Assembly: GCF_040219215.1 (NCBI RefSeq)
Contig: NZ_JAVJSX010000022.1
Location: 1 to 64,000, forward strand
Direction of reading: 5' to 3'
DNA from: Thalassobaculum_A sp040219215
Lineage (GTDB): Bacteria; Pseudomonadota; Alphaproteobacteria; Thalassobaculales; Thalassobaculaceae
Length of the DNA: 64,000 bases
Positions 15,409-24,066 of the stretch are shown here, one piece after another; position 1 is the first letter of the stretch; the number at the start of each line of letters is the position of its first letter. The position numbers were made by a program, and so were the translations under genes. Under the pieces are notes generated by a model. That model had not been told where the DNA came from. It ran no database searches and saw only the letters and a list, made by a program, of their open reading frames with translations.

Positions 15409-15996
15409 TCAGAGTACGCAGACCATCAGCGCCCGGGCCGGCTGGGTATCGTTGTTGCGGATGACGTGGTCGCCGTGCGCCGTGGCGTAGCGCAGCGTCT
15501 CACCAGGGCCAGCGGTCTTGATGTCACCGTTCGCGACAACCGAAAGCCTCCCCGAGATCACCGTCAGGTGCTCGACACTGCCGGCGCCGTGCGCGGACGA
15601 CACCAGCGTGCCTCCCGCCTCGGCCAGGAACTCATACCACTGCATGCGTTCCACGGTCTCGATGGCCCCCAGGATGCGGAGCCGGCAGCGCCCGTCCTCG
15701 CTCTGAATCTCCGGCGTCGCGTTGGAACTCAGCAGGGCAACGCCTGAGCGTTCCTCATCTCCCGACCGAAAGAAGCTCTCCGGCGTCCGTTCGAGCGCTG
15801 CGCAGATCCGCCACACCGTTGCGATCGTCGGATTGGTGCTGTCACGCTCGATCTGCGACAGGATCGACTTCGACACGCCGGATCGACGGGCCAATTCGTC
15901 GAGACTCAGCCCCGCATCCTTGCGGGCCCGCAGAATCTCGCCGCCAAACTTCGGCGGTGCGATGGCCATGCCCGGTTCCTTGGTCTGTTGCGACAT
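15409..15996 (-). CDS. XRE-family regulator with C-terminal cupin domain
   Basis: The 195-residue protein has an N-terminal helix-turn-helix at about residues 19-73 (ILRARKDAGLSLDELARRSG...SKSILSQIE) and a C-terminal cupin sensor domain at about 120-190 (AHGAGSVEHLTVISGRLSV ... LRYATAHGDHVI). This architecture is common in small regulators of amino-acid, polyamine or small-molecule uptake genes. The start may be 15996 or the in-frame ATG nine codons later. It is convergent with the lipoprotein gene; its upstream region contains an inverted repeat that could be its operator. Confidence 0.88.
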   Translation of the reverse strand: MSQQTKEPGMAIAPPKFGGEILRARKDAGLSLDELARRSGVSKSILSQIERDSTNPTIATVWRICAALERTPESFFRSGDEERSGVALLSSNATPEIQSEDGRCRLRILGAIETVERMQWYEFLAEAGGTLVSSAHGAGSVEHLTVISGRLSVVANGDIKTAGPGETLRYATAHGDHVIRNNDTQPARALMVCVL

Positions 15997-16045
15997 CGAT
16001 TTCGACCTGCTCCGCAGATTTCGTTCTTTTCATCGATCCATATTC

Positions 16046-16075
16046 TTTACAACGAACATGCGTTCGCCATATAGT
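16046..16075 (+). promoter_or_regulatory. Possible promoter with an inverted repeat upstream of the sulfur cluster
   Basis: TTTACA (16046-16051) and TATAGT (16070-16075) are 18 bp apart in an AT-rich patch of otherwise GC-rich DNA. The spacer carries CGAAC-N4-GTTCG (16053-16066), a regulator-like palindrome. It points toward cysG, about 200 bp away, and also lies upstream of the divergent XRE-cupin gene, whose product could be the ligand. Confidence 0.4.
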
Positions 16076-16279
16076 ACTTCGAACGACGCATCGGGCTTGG
16101 TCCTCCCTGACGGACCCGCGGCGATTTGACAGGGCAGCTTGCAGCCGCGTGACCAATTGCTAAAGCGCCACGGGGATTGCTCCGTGGGCTCGATGATACG
16201 AACCGCTGGAGTCCGCCGTGACCCGACCGACCTTCACTTCAGACACTAGCATACTCCGGAATCGGGTGGAGCGCCCGTC

Positions 16280-17677
16280 GTGAAAGGCTTTCCGGCATTT
16301 CTGCGGCTCGCGGGGCAGCCGGTTCTGCTGGTGGGCGGCAACGGCGAGGCAGCCGTGCCCAAGGCCCGGCTGCTGCTGGCCGCCGGCGCCGACATCACGG
16401 TCGTCGCGACCACGCTGGCCACCGAGATCCTGGACTGGGCCCGCGCCGGGCGGCTGACCGTCCACCGGCGGCGTCCGGTGGCGGAAGATGCCGGCGGCCG
16501 TGCGCTCGTCATCGTCGCCGAACCGGATGCCGATGGCGTCGCAGTGGCCGCTGCCGCACGGACCGCCCGCATCCCGACCAATGTCGTGGACCGGCCTGAA
16601 CTGTCCAATTTCATCATGCCGGCGATCGTCGACCGGAACCCGGTACTGATCGCGGTGTCGACCGGCGGAGCCTCACCTGCGCTCGCACGACGGGTGCGCT
16701 CGTGGATTGAGGCCGTCCTGCCGACCGGGCTTGGCCGGCTGGCGCGCACGCTCGACGGCGCCCGACAGGGCGTCAACGACACACTGCCATCGGCGACGCA
16801 ACGCCGCCGGTTCTGGGATTCGGTCCTCGACGGGCCGATCGCGACGCGGATCCTGCGCGGCGACGAGGGTGAGTGCCCCCAGTTCCTCACCCAACTTGCC
16901 GCGCAGGGCCGCGACCTCGCAGCCGGCGTCGTGCACATCGTCGGCGCCGGGCCGGGCGATCCCGACCTGCTCACCCTGAAGGCGCTGCGCCTGCTGCAAC
17001 AGGCCGACGTGGTGATCCACGACCGGCTGGTCAGCGATGCGGTGCTGAACCACGCCCGGCGCGACGCCACCCGGATCTCTGTCGGCAAGGCCAAGGGCGC
17101 GCACAGCTGGACCCAGGCCGAGATCAACGCCCTGCTGGTGCACCGGGCTCGCGAGGGCCAGCGCGTCGTTCGCCTGAAGGGTGGCGATCCCAACCTCTTC
17201 GGCCGGGTCGGCGAGGAGGTTGCACACCTGCGCGCGCACGGGGTCGAGGTCGAGGTCGTGCCCGGAATCACCGCGGCAACCGCCGCCGCCTCGGCCGCCG
17301 GCTTCCCGCTCAGCCACCGCGGCTTGGCGTCGACCGTCACCTACGTCACCGGCCACGGCGCCGACGACAGCGAGCCGGACGTCGATTGGCAGGCCGCCGC
17401 ACGGTCCGGCCAGACCCTGGCGATCTACATGGGCCTGAGCCGGCTGGCGACCATCGCGGGGCGACTGACCGAGAACGGCCTCGCCGGATCGACGCCGGCA
17501 GCCATTGTCGAGAGCGCCAGCCTGCCGACCGAACGCCGCTTCATTGGCACCGTCGCCACGCTCGACCGGCTCGCCCGGGACAACCGGCTGACCGGCCCGG
17601 CCCTGGTGATCGTCGGCGATGTGGTCGCCCTGGCCCAGGCCGAGCCGGCGTCCCGCCTGCTGTCCATCGCGTCCTGA
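16280..17677 (+). CDS. cysG: Siroheme synthase (multifunctional)
   Basis: The 465-residue protein makes siroheme from uroporphyrinogen III for sulfite reductase. The N-terminal part (about 1-205) is the precorrin-2 dehydrogenase/ferrochelatase domain, with the NAD loop LLVGGNGEAA and STGGASPALARRVR. The C-terminal part (about 215-465) is uroporphyrinogen methyltransferase, with VGAGPGDPDLLTLKAL, RLKGGDPNLFGRVGEE and VVPGITAATAAA. Translation starts at a GTG with GGTGGAG upstream. It is the first gene of a tight cluster with DUF2849, sulfite reductase, DUF934 and APS reductase, which supplies both cofactor and enzyme for assimilatory sulfate reduction. Confidence 0.96.
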   Translation: MKGFPAFLRLAGQPVLLVGGNGEAAVPKARLLLAAGADITVVATTLATEILDWARAGRLTVHRRRPVAEDAGGRALVIVAEPDADGVAVAAAARTARIPTNVVDRPELSNFIMPAIVDRNPVLIAVSTGGASPALARRVRSWIEAVLPTGLGRLARTLDGARQGVNDTLPSATQRRRFWDSVLDGPIATRILRGDEGECPQFLTQLAAQGRDLAAGVVHIVGAGPGDPDLLTLKALRLLQQADVVIHDRLVSDAVLNHARRDATRISVGKAKGAHSWTQAEINALLVHRAREGQRVVRLKGGDPNLFGRVGEEVAHLRAHGVEVEVVPGITAATAAASAAGFPLSHRGLASTVTYVTGHGADDSEPDVDWQAAARSGQTLAIYMGLSRLATIAGRLTENGLAGSTPAAIVESASLPTERRFIGTVATLDRLARDNRLTGPALVIVGDVVALAQAEPASRLLSIAS

Positions 17678-17691
17678 AGGAACGGTTCGTC

Positions 17692-17991
17692 ATGCCGAAC
17701 ACCGCCATCACCGCCAACCGCCTGCTGGACGGCTTCGTGATCTACCTGACCGCCGATGGTGGCTGGTCGGAACATTTGGCCGATGCCGCCGTTGCCGCCA
17801 CCAAGGAGCGCGAAGCCGAGCTCCTGGCGGTCGCCGAGCAGGCCGCCAAGGCCGGGACGGTGATCGGCCCGTACACCTTCAAGGTCGATGCCGCCGACGG
17901 CCGTGCAATCCCGCTCGGCCAGCGCGAGACCCTGCGCACCCTGGGACCCAGCGTGCGCACCGACCTCGGCTACCAAGCCGCCACCCTCTGA
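17692..17991 (+). CDS. DUF2849 family protein of the sulfite reductase cluster
   Basis: This is a 99-residue soluble protein that starts 14 bp after cysG with GAAGGAACGG upstream. The sequence TANRLLDGFVIYLTADGGWSEHL matches DUF2849, an alphaproteobacterial family nearly always found next to sulfite or nitrite reductase genes. Its biochemical role is unknown; the constant linkage suggests an accessory or electron-supply role in sulfite reduction, but this is inference. No cysteine-rich or membrane feature is present. Confidence 0.88.
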   Translation: MPNTAITANRLLDGFVIYLTADGGWSEHLADAAVAATKEREAELLAVAEQAAKAGTVIGPYTFKVDAADGRAIPLGQRETLRTLGPSVRTDLGYQAATL

Positions 17992-18011
17992 CCGGAACCG
18001 TCGAGACCGCC

Positions 18012-19670
18012 ATGTACCGCTACGACGAATTCGACCAGACCTTCGTGACCCAGCGGGTCGAGCAGTTCCGCGAGCAGGTCGCCCGCCGGATCAGCGGCGA
18101 GCTGAGCGAGGACGAGTTCAAGCCGCTGCGGCTGATGAACGGCCTGTACCTCCAACTGCATGCCTACATGCTGCGGGTCGCCATCCCCTACGGCACACTG
18201 TCGTCGCGCCAGTTGCGGCAACTGGGATACATCGCCCGGAAGTACGACCGCGGCTATGGCCATTTCACCACGCGCCAGAACATCCAGTTCAACTGGCCGA
18301 CCCTGGGCGACACCCCGGACATCCTGGCCGACCTGGCCGCGGTCGAGATGCACGCCATTCAGACCAGCGGCAACTGCATTCGCAATACCACCGCGGACGC
18401 CACTGCCGGAGTCGCCGCCGACGAGATTGCCGACTCCCGCGTCTACTGCGAGATCATCCGGCAGTGGTCGACCCTCCATCCGGAGTTCTCGTTCCTGCCG
18501 CGCAAGTTCAAGGTGGCGGTGACCGGGGCGCCGGGCGACCGGGCGGTGACGGCCGCCCACGACATTGGCCTGCGGATGGTCCGCGACGACGCCGGGGAGA
18601 TCGGCTTCGAGGTGCTGGTCGGCGGCGGCCAGGGCCGGACCCCGATCCTGGCGGTCACCATCCGCGAGTTCCTGCCGGCCGAGCACCTGCTGTCGTACCT
18701 GGAAGCTGTGCTGCGCGTGTACAACCAGCTCGGCCGCCGCGACAACATCTACAAGGCCCGCATCAAGATCCTGGTGCGCGAGACCGGCACCGAGGAGTTC
18801 GCCCGGCTAGTCGAGGAGGAATGGGCGCACATCCGCGACAGCGAACTGAAGCTGCCGGCAGACGAGATTGCCCGCATCCACGCCTACTTCGCGCCGCCGG
18901 CCTATGAAGCGCTGGACGCGGCCTGCCCCGAGCTGGATGTCCAACGGGCCGGCAACCGGGCGTTCGACGCCTGGGTACGCAGCAACGTCGAGGCCCACAA
19001 GCAGCCGGGCTATGCCATTGCCACGGTATCGTTGAAGCCGCATGGCGGCATCCCCGGCGACGCCTCCGCCGAGCAGATGGAACTGGTCGCCGATCTGGCC
19101 GACCGATTCGGCTTCGGCGAGATCCGGGTGTCCTACAAGCAGAACCTGCTGCTGCCGGACCTGCGCCAGCGCGACCTGTTCGCGGTGTGGCAGGAACTGA
19201 CGGCGGCCGGGCTGGCCACCGCGAACTCGCACAAGCTGTCCGACATCATCGCCTGCCCGGGCCTCGACTACTGCAATCTGGCGAACGCCCGCTCGATCCC
19301 GATCGCCCAGATGATCAGCACCCGCTTCGCCGATCTGGAGCGCGAGCAGGAGATCGGCAACGTCACCGTCAACATCTCCGGCTGCATCAACGCCTGCGCC
19401 CACCACCACGTCGCCAACATCGGCATCCTCGGCGTCGATAAGAAGGGCAAGGAGTTCTACCAGGTCACGCTCGGTGGAGCCGCCGACCACAGCGCCGCGA
19501 TCGGCGACATCGTCGGCCCCGCCTTCGACGAGGACCAGATCGTCGGCGCGGTCGAGACCGTGGTCGACGTCTACTTGGCAAAGCGTACCGGCTCGGACGA
19601 GCCGTTCATCGACACCTATCGCCGCATCGGTATCAAGCCGTTCAAGGAGAAGCTCTATGCCACTCATTAA
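18012..19670 (+). CDS. cysI: Sulfite reductase, siroheme-[4Fe-4S] hemoprotein
   Basis: This 552-residue enzyme reduces sulfite to sulfide with six electrons. The four cysteines that hold the coupled cluster and siroheme are visible: Cys415 and Cys421 in CPGLDYC, Cys458 and Cys462 in SGCINAC. Duplicated ferredoxin-like half-domains precede them, with the conserved GHFTTRQNIQFNWP. The close relationship to nitrite reductases means sequence alone would not exclude nitrite, but the neighbours cysG and cysH make sulfite reduction far more likely. No flavoprotein subunit gene (cysJ) is in the cluster, so electrons probably come from ferredoxin or another donor. Confidence 0.94.
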   Translation: MYRYDEFDQTFVTQRVEQFREQVARRISGELSEDEFKPLRLMNGLYLQLHAYMLRVAIPYGTLSSRQLRQLGYIARKYDRGYGHFTTRQNIQFNWPTLGDTPDILADLAAVEMHAIQTSGNCIRNTTADATAGVAADEIADSRVYCEIIRQWSTLHPEFSFLPRKFKVAVTGAPGDRAVTAAHDIGLRMVRDDAGEIGFEVLVGGGQGRTPILAVTIREFLPAEHLLSYLEAVLRVYNQLGRRDNIYKARIKILVRETGTEEFARLVEEEWAHIRDSELKLPADEIARIHAYFAPPAYEALDAACPELDVQRAGNRAFDAWVRSNVEAHKQPGYAIATVSLKPHGGIPGDASAEQMELVADLADRFGFGEIRVSYKQNLLLPDLRQRDLFAVWQELTAAGLATANSHKLSDIIACPGLDYCNLANARSIPIAQMISTRFADLEREQEIGNVTVNISGCINACAHHHVANIGILGVDKKGKEFYQVTLGGAADHSAAIGDIVGPAFDEDQIVGAVETVVDVYLAKRTGSDEPFIDTYRRIGIKPFKEKLYATH

Positions 19671-20241
19671 GAACGGAGCCGCCGTCCAGGATCCCTGGTT
19701 CGCGGCTACCACCGAATCCGACCTCGACCGCTCCGGCCCGCTGCTGGTTCCGCTGGAACTGTGGCAGCAGCACCGTGACCGGCTGGTCGGCCGGGTCGGC
19801 CCGCTGGGCGTCCGGCTGGCCAGCGCCCAGTCACCTGCTCTGATCGCCGCCGACCTGGACCGCCTCGACCTGGTGGCGCTGGAGTTTCCGAAGTTCACCG
19901 ACGGCCGGGCCTACTCCTACGCCCGCCTGCTGCGCGAGCGCCACGGCTTCACCGGCGAGGTTCGCGCGGTCGGCCACGTGCTGCGCGACCAGATCGCCTT
20001 CATGCTGCGCTGCGGGTTCGACTCACTTGAGGTCGACGAGCGGGCGGCCGGCGGCTGGCAGTCGGCGACCACGGCGTTCAGCGCCTGGTACCAGCCGGCC
20101 ACCGATGCCCAGGCCCCGATCCCTGCCCGACGGCGCTACGCCGTTCCGGCCCGCACCTCCCAGTCGGTGATCCGCTCGGAACCGGTTCGGACTGCCGACG
20201 CCGCCGAACTCGCGGTCTGTGCCGCCACCTGGGCCTACTGA
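19657..20241 (+). CDS. DUF934 family protein of the sulfite reductase cluster
   Basis: This is a 194-residue protein that overlaps the end of cysI by 14 bp. DUF934 features are visible: LDLVALEFPKFTDGRAYSYARLLRERHGFTG and VLRDQIAFMLRCGFDS. The family sits beside cysI and cysH throughout the Proteobacteria, without an established biochemical function. The overlap implies translational coupling and a role in the same pathway. The last 35 residues are Ala/Pro-rich and probably not part of the core domain. Confidence 0.9.
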   Translation: MPLIKNGAAVQDPWFAATTESDLDRSGPLLVPLELWQQHRDRLVGRVGPLGVRLASAQSPALIAADLDRLDLVALEFPKFTDGRAYSYARLLRERHGFTGEVRAVGHVLRDQIAFMLRCGFDSLEVDERAAGGWQSATTAFSAWYQPATDAQAPIPARRRYAVPARTSQSVIRSEPVRTADAAELAVCAATWAY

Positions 20242-20266
20242 GCCGCCGCCCGACCCATCAAGCGGG

Positions 20267-21040
20267 ATGAGTGTCATGTATCGCGATCCGTCGAGCGACC
20301 TGGCGGGCGAGCCTGGAGCCGTTGGCCCATCGCATGCCCCGACCTATGCCGCCGCCTGGGACCGGGCCTTCGGCCACCTGGACGGCGAGGCGCTGCTGGA
20401 GGCCATGATCACCCGGGTGTTTCCGGGGCGGATCGCCCTGGTTTCGTCGTTCGGGGCCGAAGCCGCGGTGCTGCTCGACATGGTGGCCCGGATCGACAGG
20501 TCGGTGCCTGTGTTGTTCCTGGACACCGGCAAACATTTCGACGCGACCCTGACCTACCGCGACGTCCTGGTCCGGCGCTTCGGGTTGATCGATGTGCGCA
20601 GCCTGCGTCCCGATCCGGCGGATCTGCGCCATGTCGACCCGGACGGAAACCTGCACCGGCACGACCCGGACATGTGCTGCCATATCCGCAAGGTTGCGCC
20701 GCTGGAACGCGCGCTCAGCGGATTCGACGCCTGGATCACCGGACGCAAACGATTCCAGGGCACCGACCGCTCGAAGATCGAGCCGGTGGAGGTCGCTGAC
20801 AACCGGGTGAAGATCAACCCGCTGGCCGGCTGGACCGCCGCCCGGATCGACGAGGCGTTCCGGCATCGCGGCCTGCCGCGCCATCCGCTGTTCGACAACG
20901 GCTTCCTGTCGATCGGCTGCGAGCCCTGCACCCGCCGGGTACGCGACGGCGAGGATTCCCGCAGCGGCCGCTGGGCCGGGTTCGGCAAGACCGAGTGCGG
21001 GATTCATCTGCCAAGCGAACCTGCCGCCCGCTCTCACTGA
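20267..21040 (+). CDS. cysH: Adenylyl-sulfate (APS) reductase, thioredoxin-dependent
   Basis: The 257-residue enzyme reduces activated sulfate to sulfite. It has the nucleotide-binding SSFGAEAAVLLDM and the C-terminal catalytic cysteine in ECGIHLP (Cys244). It also has two cysteine pairs, CC at 137-138 and CEPC at 218-221, that hold a [4Fe-4S] cluster. These pairs are present in APS reductases and absent from enteric PAPS reductases, so the substrate should be APS. The ATG at 20267 fits the reading frame and follows the DUF934 gene by 25 bp. ATP sulfurylase genes are not in the window. Confidence 0.94.
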   Translation: MSVMYRDPSSDLAGEPGAVGPSHAPTYAAAWDRAFGHLDGEALLEAMITRVFPGRIALVSSFGAEAAVLLDMVARIDRSVPVLFLDTGKHFDATLTYRDVLVRRFGLIDVRSLRPDPADLRHVDPDGNLHRHDPDMCCHIRKVAPLERALSGFDAWITGRKRFQGTDRSKIEPVEVADNRVKINPLAGWTAARIDEAFRHRGLPRHPLFDNGFLSIGCEPCTRRVRDGEDSRSGRWAGFGKTECGIHLPSEPAARSH

Positions 21041-21081
21041 CGCTTTTTGCTTCGGCACCAGTCGTTCGTGTTCGATCTATA

Positions 21082-21126
21082 TTGACAACATTATTGTCAT
21101 TAAATATATGACAGTAATGTTGTCAA
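21082..21126. promoter_or_regulatory. Promoter covered by a 45-bp palindrome of two MarR-type operators
   Basis: The two 19-bp arms (21082-21100 and 21108-21126) are inverted repeats with a single mismatch, around TAAATAT. Each arm is itself a MarR-like palindrome: TGACAA-N5-TTGTCA on the left and TGACA-N7-TGTCA on the right. A perfect -35 TTGACA (21082-21087) and a -10 TATATG (21105-21110) with 17-bp spacing lie inside. Bound regulator would block RNA polymerase directly. The likely regulator is the MarR protein encoded two genes downstream in the same transcript. Confidence 0.85.
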
Positions 21127-21137
21127 TGGAGTTTGGC

Positions 21138-21995
21138 ATGGAAGCGCTGGAGCAGTTTCTTCGAACCGAGGCAGGACCACTGCAATACGCTGCATTCTTC
21201 GGATCCCTGGTCATCCTAGGCTTCCTGGAACTGGCTATCAGCCGCGGCCGTGCCGCGCCCTGCCGCGGGCGACGTTGGACGATCAACTTTGGTCTGACCG
21301 CTTTGAACATCCTGATTCTCGGTGCGATCCCGGTGTCAGGCGTGTTCGTCGCCGACTACGCACGCGATCACGACTACAGACTGCTGAACCCTCTGTCGGT
21401 CTCCGCGTTGCTCGCCCTACCGATCGGCATTCTGGTCCGCAGCCTGCTGTCATGGGCGATCCATCTGGCCATGCACAAGATCCCCCTATTTTGGCGAGTG
21501 CACCGGGTGCACCACACCGATCCGGTCCTCGACATCTCCACCACCGTCCGGTTCCATCCGCTGGAGTTCCTGATCGCTACCCCGGTGCTGCTGCTGGCGA
21601 TCCTGGCAGTCGGCATCTCGCCGGTCGCGCTGATGACCTACGAGATCTTCGATGCCGTCATGGCGGTGTTCAGTCACTCCAACATCCGGGTGCCATCGTC
21701 CATAGAACGGATCTTGCGCCTGGTGCTCGTCACCCCGGACGTCCATCGCATCCACCATTCGTCCCGGCAGGCCGAGACGGACAGCAACTACGGCGCGACA
21801 CTCACCATCTGGGATCGTCTGTTCGGCACGTACCGGGAAAAGGCCCCGAGGGCTCTGGCAACGATGACACTCGGCCTGGAGGAGTGTCAGGATGATCGCG
21901 TGAACTCGATCTGGTGGCTGCTGACTTTACCGGTGCGGACCACCAAGTTGATCAACCGGCAAAGCCTCATGACCAAACCCGATGGAGCGGGATGA
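21138..21995 (+). CDS. Sterol desaturase / fatty acid hydroxylase family membrane protein
   Basis: This is a 285-residue di-iron membrane oxygenase. Four or so hydrophobic stretches surround the histidine boxes HLAMHKIPLFWRVHRVHH and VHRIHHSS, which should bind two irons; H-x3-H and H-x2-HH spacing is visible. Family members hydroxylate or desaturate sterols, hopanoids, carotenoids or alkylglycerols. I chose the ATG at 21138 because GGAG lies 6 nt upstream and because the earlier ATG at 21108 lies upstream of the predicted transcription start. The stop overlaps the marR start (ATGA), making an autoregulated operon. Confidence 0.85.
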   Translation: MEALEQFLRTEAGPLQYAAFFGSLVILGFLELAISRGRAAPCRGRRWTINFGLTALNILILGAIPVSGVFVADYARDHDYRLLNPLSVSALLALPIGILVRSLLSWAIHLAMHKIPLFWRVHRVHHTDPVLDISTTVRFHPLEFLIATPVLLLAILAVGISPVALMTYEIFDAVMAVFSHSNIRVPSSIERILRLVLVTPDVHRIHHSSRQAETDSNYGATLTIWDRLFGTYREKAPRALATMTLGLEECQDDRVNSIWWLLTLPVRTTKLINRQSLMTKPDGAG

Positions 21996-22459
21996 CTGAT
22001 CGCAAGAACGAACTCCGCATGGTCGTAGACCAGGTCCGAGTCTGCTTCAACCTGCTCAAGACGCTTGCGGAGGCAATGCACGACGACCTGGCGGTGACCC
22101 CTTCGATGCGCGCCGTGATGGAGGCTCTCGCGTTGGCGGGCGCCCAGACGGTACCCGACATCGCCCGGGCTCGGGGGGTCTCGCGCCAGCACATCCAGAT
22201 CATCATGAACACGCTTCAAGAGCGCGATCTCGCGGTTTCGCATGACAATCCAGCGCATAAGCGCTCGCCACTTTACGAACTGACGCCGTCCGGCCGTACG
22301 ACATTCGAACTGATGCGGAAGCGCGAGGCTGAGCCGCTGGGACGGCTTGCCAGTTCCATGGCGTCAACTGATCTAACTAGCGCAGCGACGGCTTTGACCG
22401 ACCTGAACCGTATTCTGCGAGATGAGTTGGAGAGACGGGAACCCTCCGACCTGGGCTAG
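21992..22459 (+). CDS. MarR family transcriptional regulator
   Basis: The 155-residue protein has the MarR winged helix at about residues 45-110 (DIARARGVSRQHIQIIMNTLQERDLA...KRSPLYELTPSG). It overlaps the desaturase stop by 4 bp. The region upstream of the desaturase carries two MarR-type palindromes over the promoter, so this protein most likely represses its own operon until it meets a hydrophobic or phenolic ligand. It is convergent with, and overlaps by 4 bp, the sigma factor gene. Confidence 0.9.
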   Translation: MTDRKNELRMVVDQVRVCFNLLKTLAEAMHDDLAVTPSMRAVMEALALAGAQTVPDIARARGVSRQHIQIIMNTLQERDLAVSHDNPAHKRSPLYELTPSGRTTFELMRKREAEPLGRLASSMASTDLTSAATALTDLNRILRDELERREPSDLG

Positions 22460-23706
22460 GAATCCAACCGCTCGGTCAGGAACTCGGCGGCGACCCGATT
22501 GGGTGCCAGCGCGACGGCCTTGGCCCAGTAGGCGGTTGCCTGGACCTGATTGCCGAGGCGACGATGGCATTCCGCCATGACGCTCGGCAGCAGGAAACTG
22601 TGCCGGAAGTGCGGGTCCCCCTCGATCTCGCCAAGCACGGGCAGCGCATCGGCCGCGCCGCGCAGTTCCATCACCGCCACGGCACGATTTAGCCGGACGA
22701 CCGGCGAGTCCGTCCTCTCAAGCAGCGCGTCGTAGTAGCCAAGGATCCGCTGCCAGTCGGTTGCCTGATAGGAATCCGCAGAGGCATGGCATGCCGCGAT
22801 GGCGGCCTCCAAATGATACTGGGAGCTTTGGGATTGAGCCATCGAACGCCGCAGATAGCTGAAGCCTCGACCGATGCTCTCCCGATTCCATTCCCCACGA
22901 TCCTGCTCGGATAAGAGTAGTATCCGGCCTGACGGATCGACCCGTGCCGACAACCGGGAAGCCTGGAACGCCAGCAGAGCCGACAACGCCCATACCCGGC
23001 CGTCCGAGGCGAACTGGCTATGCTGGAGAAGGTGCATCAGCCGTTCTGCCTCTCGACAGAGGTCGTCTCGAATCAGTGATTTGCCGCCGGTTGCGTAGTA
23101 GCCGGCGTTGAACACCAGATAAACAATCTGCAGCACGTCGCCGAGACGTTCGCCCAGTTCTCCCGGGCGCGGCAGATCGAGCGGTATCCCTCTCTTTGCC
23201 AGCCCCTGCTTGCACCGGAACAGCGATTTTCGAACCGCCTCCGATGCCATGCAGAGACCGGACGCGATCTCCTCGAACCCAAGTCCGCAGACTACGCGGA
23301 GCGTCAACACGATGCTGTCCCTCAGGCTGATGCCGGGGTCGCAACACACGAACATCAGCTTCAGCACATCATCGTTGAGGGGATCGGAACTGACAGGCTC
23401 GTTTCGATCCGCCTCTGCGTACAACGCGTCGACGACGTGCCGCTCGTTAGTCGCGTGGATCTGCCTTCGGCGCATCCCGTCACGCAGGATGTTCCGGGCA
23501 ACCTGGTAGATCCAGCCGCCCGGATTGTCAGGCACACCCGATATCGCCCAGCGTTCGACAGCCTTAACCATCGCGCCGGACACGGCGTTCTCGATGTCAT
23601 CCAACCGGGCCGGGCCGAACTGAGCGGCCAATCCCGCAATCGCCATGGTCCATTGTTGGCGAAAGAAATGCTCGACCAGAACCTTGGGTTCGTCAGGCGA
23701 GCCCAC
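22456..23706 (-). CDS. ECF sigma factor of the ECF42 (DUF6596) type
   Basis: This is a 416-residue sigma factor. Residues 10-180 hold sigma regions 2 and 4 (IENAVSGAMVKAVERW, NPGGWIYQVARNILRD, GFEEIASGLCMASEAVRKSLFRCKQGL). The remaining 230 residues are the C-terminal extension with NAGYYATGG and tetratricopeptide-like helices that defines ECF42. Start is a GTG with GGAG upstream. It lies 3 bp downstream of a YciI/DGPF gene, the standard genomic partner of ECF42, and no anti-sigma factor is present; the C-terminal extension is thought to regulate activity. Confidence 0.92.
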   Translation of the reverse strand: MGSPDEPKVLVEHFFRQQWTMAIAGLAAQFGPARLDDIENAVSGAMVKAVERWAISGVPDNPGGWIYQVARNILRDGMRRRQIHATNERHVVDALYAEADRNEPVSSDPLNDDVLKLMFVCCDPGISLRDSIVLTLRVVCGLGFEEIASGLCMASEAVRKSLFRCKQGLAKRGIPLDLPRPGELGERLGDVLQIVYLVFNAGYYATGGKSLIRDDLCREAERLMHLLQHSQFASDGRVWALSALLAFQASRLSARVDPSGRILLLSEQDRGEWNRESIGRGFSYLRRSMAQSQSSQYHLEAAIAACHASADSYQATDWQRILGYYDALLERTDSPVVRLNRAVAVMELRGAADALPVLGEIEGDPHFRHSFLLPSVMAECHRRLGNQVQATAYWAKAVALAPNRVAAEFLTERLDS

Positions 23707-23709
23707 ATC

Positions 23710-24066
23710 TCACTCCGTCTGACGGATCACCATCTCGCGCACCTCCACCGATCCGCCATAGGCCAGCATCGGGAAACCCTTTGCCGTCTCCTCAGCGGCG
23801 GCGGCATCCGTGGCGCGAATGCAATAGTAGCCGGAGACCGCCTCCTTGGCTTCGCAGAACGGACCATCGACCACCATCCGATCACCGCGTTGCCGGACCG
23901 TGGAACCCATATCGCTGGTCAGCTTGCCGGCACCGATGAACGCCCCGGTCGCACGTACCTGAGTGTTCCAAGCATCGAACTTCTCGATGACCGCCTGCAT
24001 CTCGGCCGGCGAGAAACTGTCCCACCGACGTTCATGGTCACGAAAGATCAAAAGATACTCTTTCAC
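23710..24066 (-). CDS. YciI/DGPF-domain protein, ECF42 partner
   Basis: The 118-residue protein is a ferredoxin-like alpha-beta barrel of the YCII family. It contains the signature VVDGPFCEAKEAVSGYY and an N-terminal EYLLIFRD. Such proteins are nearly always encoded beside ECF42 sigma factors and are believed to be among their targets; enzymatic function is not established. Start is a GTG at 24066 with GAGG upstream. The sigma factor gene follows after 3 bp. Confidence 0.9.
   Translation of the reverse strand: MKEYLLIFRDHERRWDSFSPAEMQAVIEKFDAWNTQVRATGAFIGAGKLTSDMGSTVRQRGDRMVVDGPFCEAKEAVSGYYCIRATDAAAAEETAKGFPMLAYGGSVEVREMVIRQTE

Noticed and set aside
16280..17677. The sulfite reductase cluster as an assimilatory nitrite reductase cluster
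   Set aside because: Hemoproteins of the two kinds are similar, but adjacent APS reductase with its iron-sulfur cysteines and CysG-type siroheme synthase points to sulfate assimilation, and no nitrate reductase gene is present.
21108..21137. ATG at 21108 as the start of the desaturase-like gene
   Set aside because: It lies inside the right operator arm and upstream of the predicted transcription start; 21138 has a ribosome-binding site.
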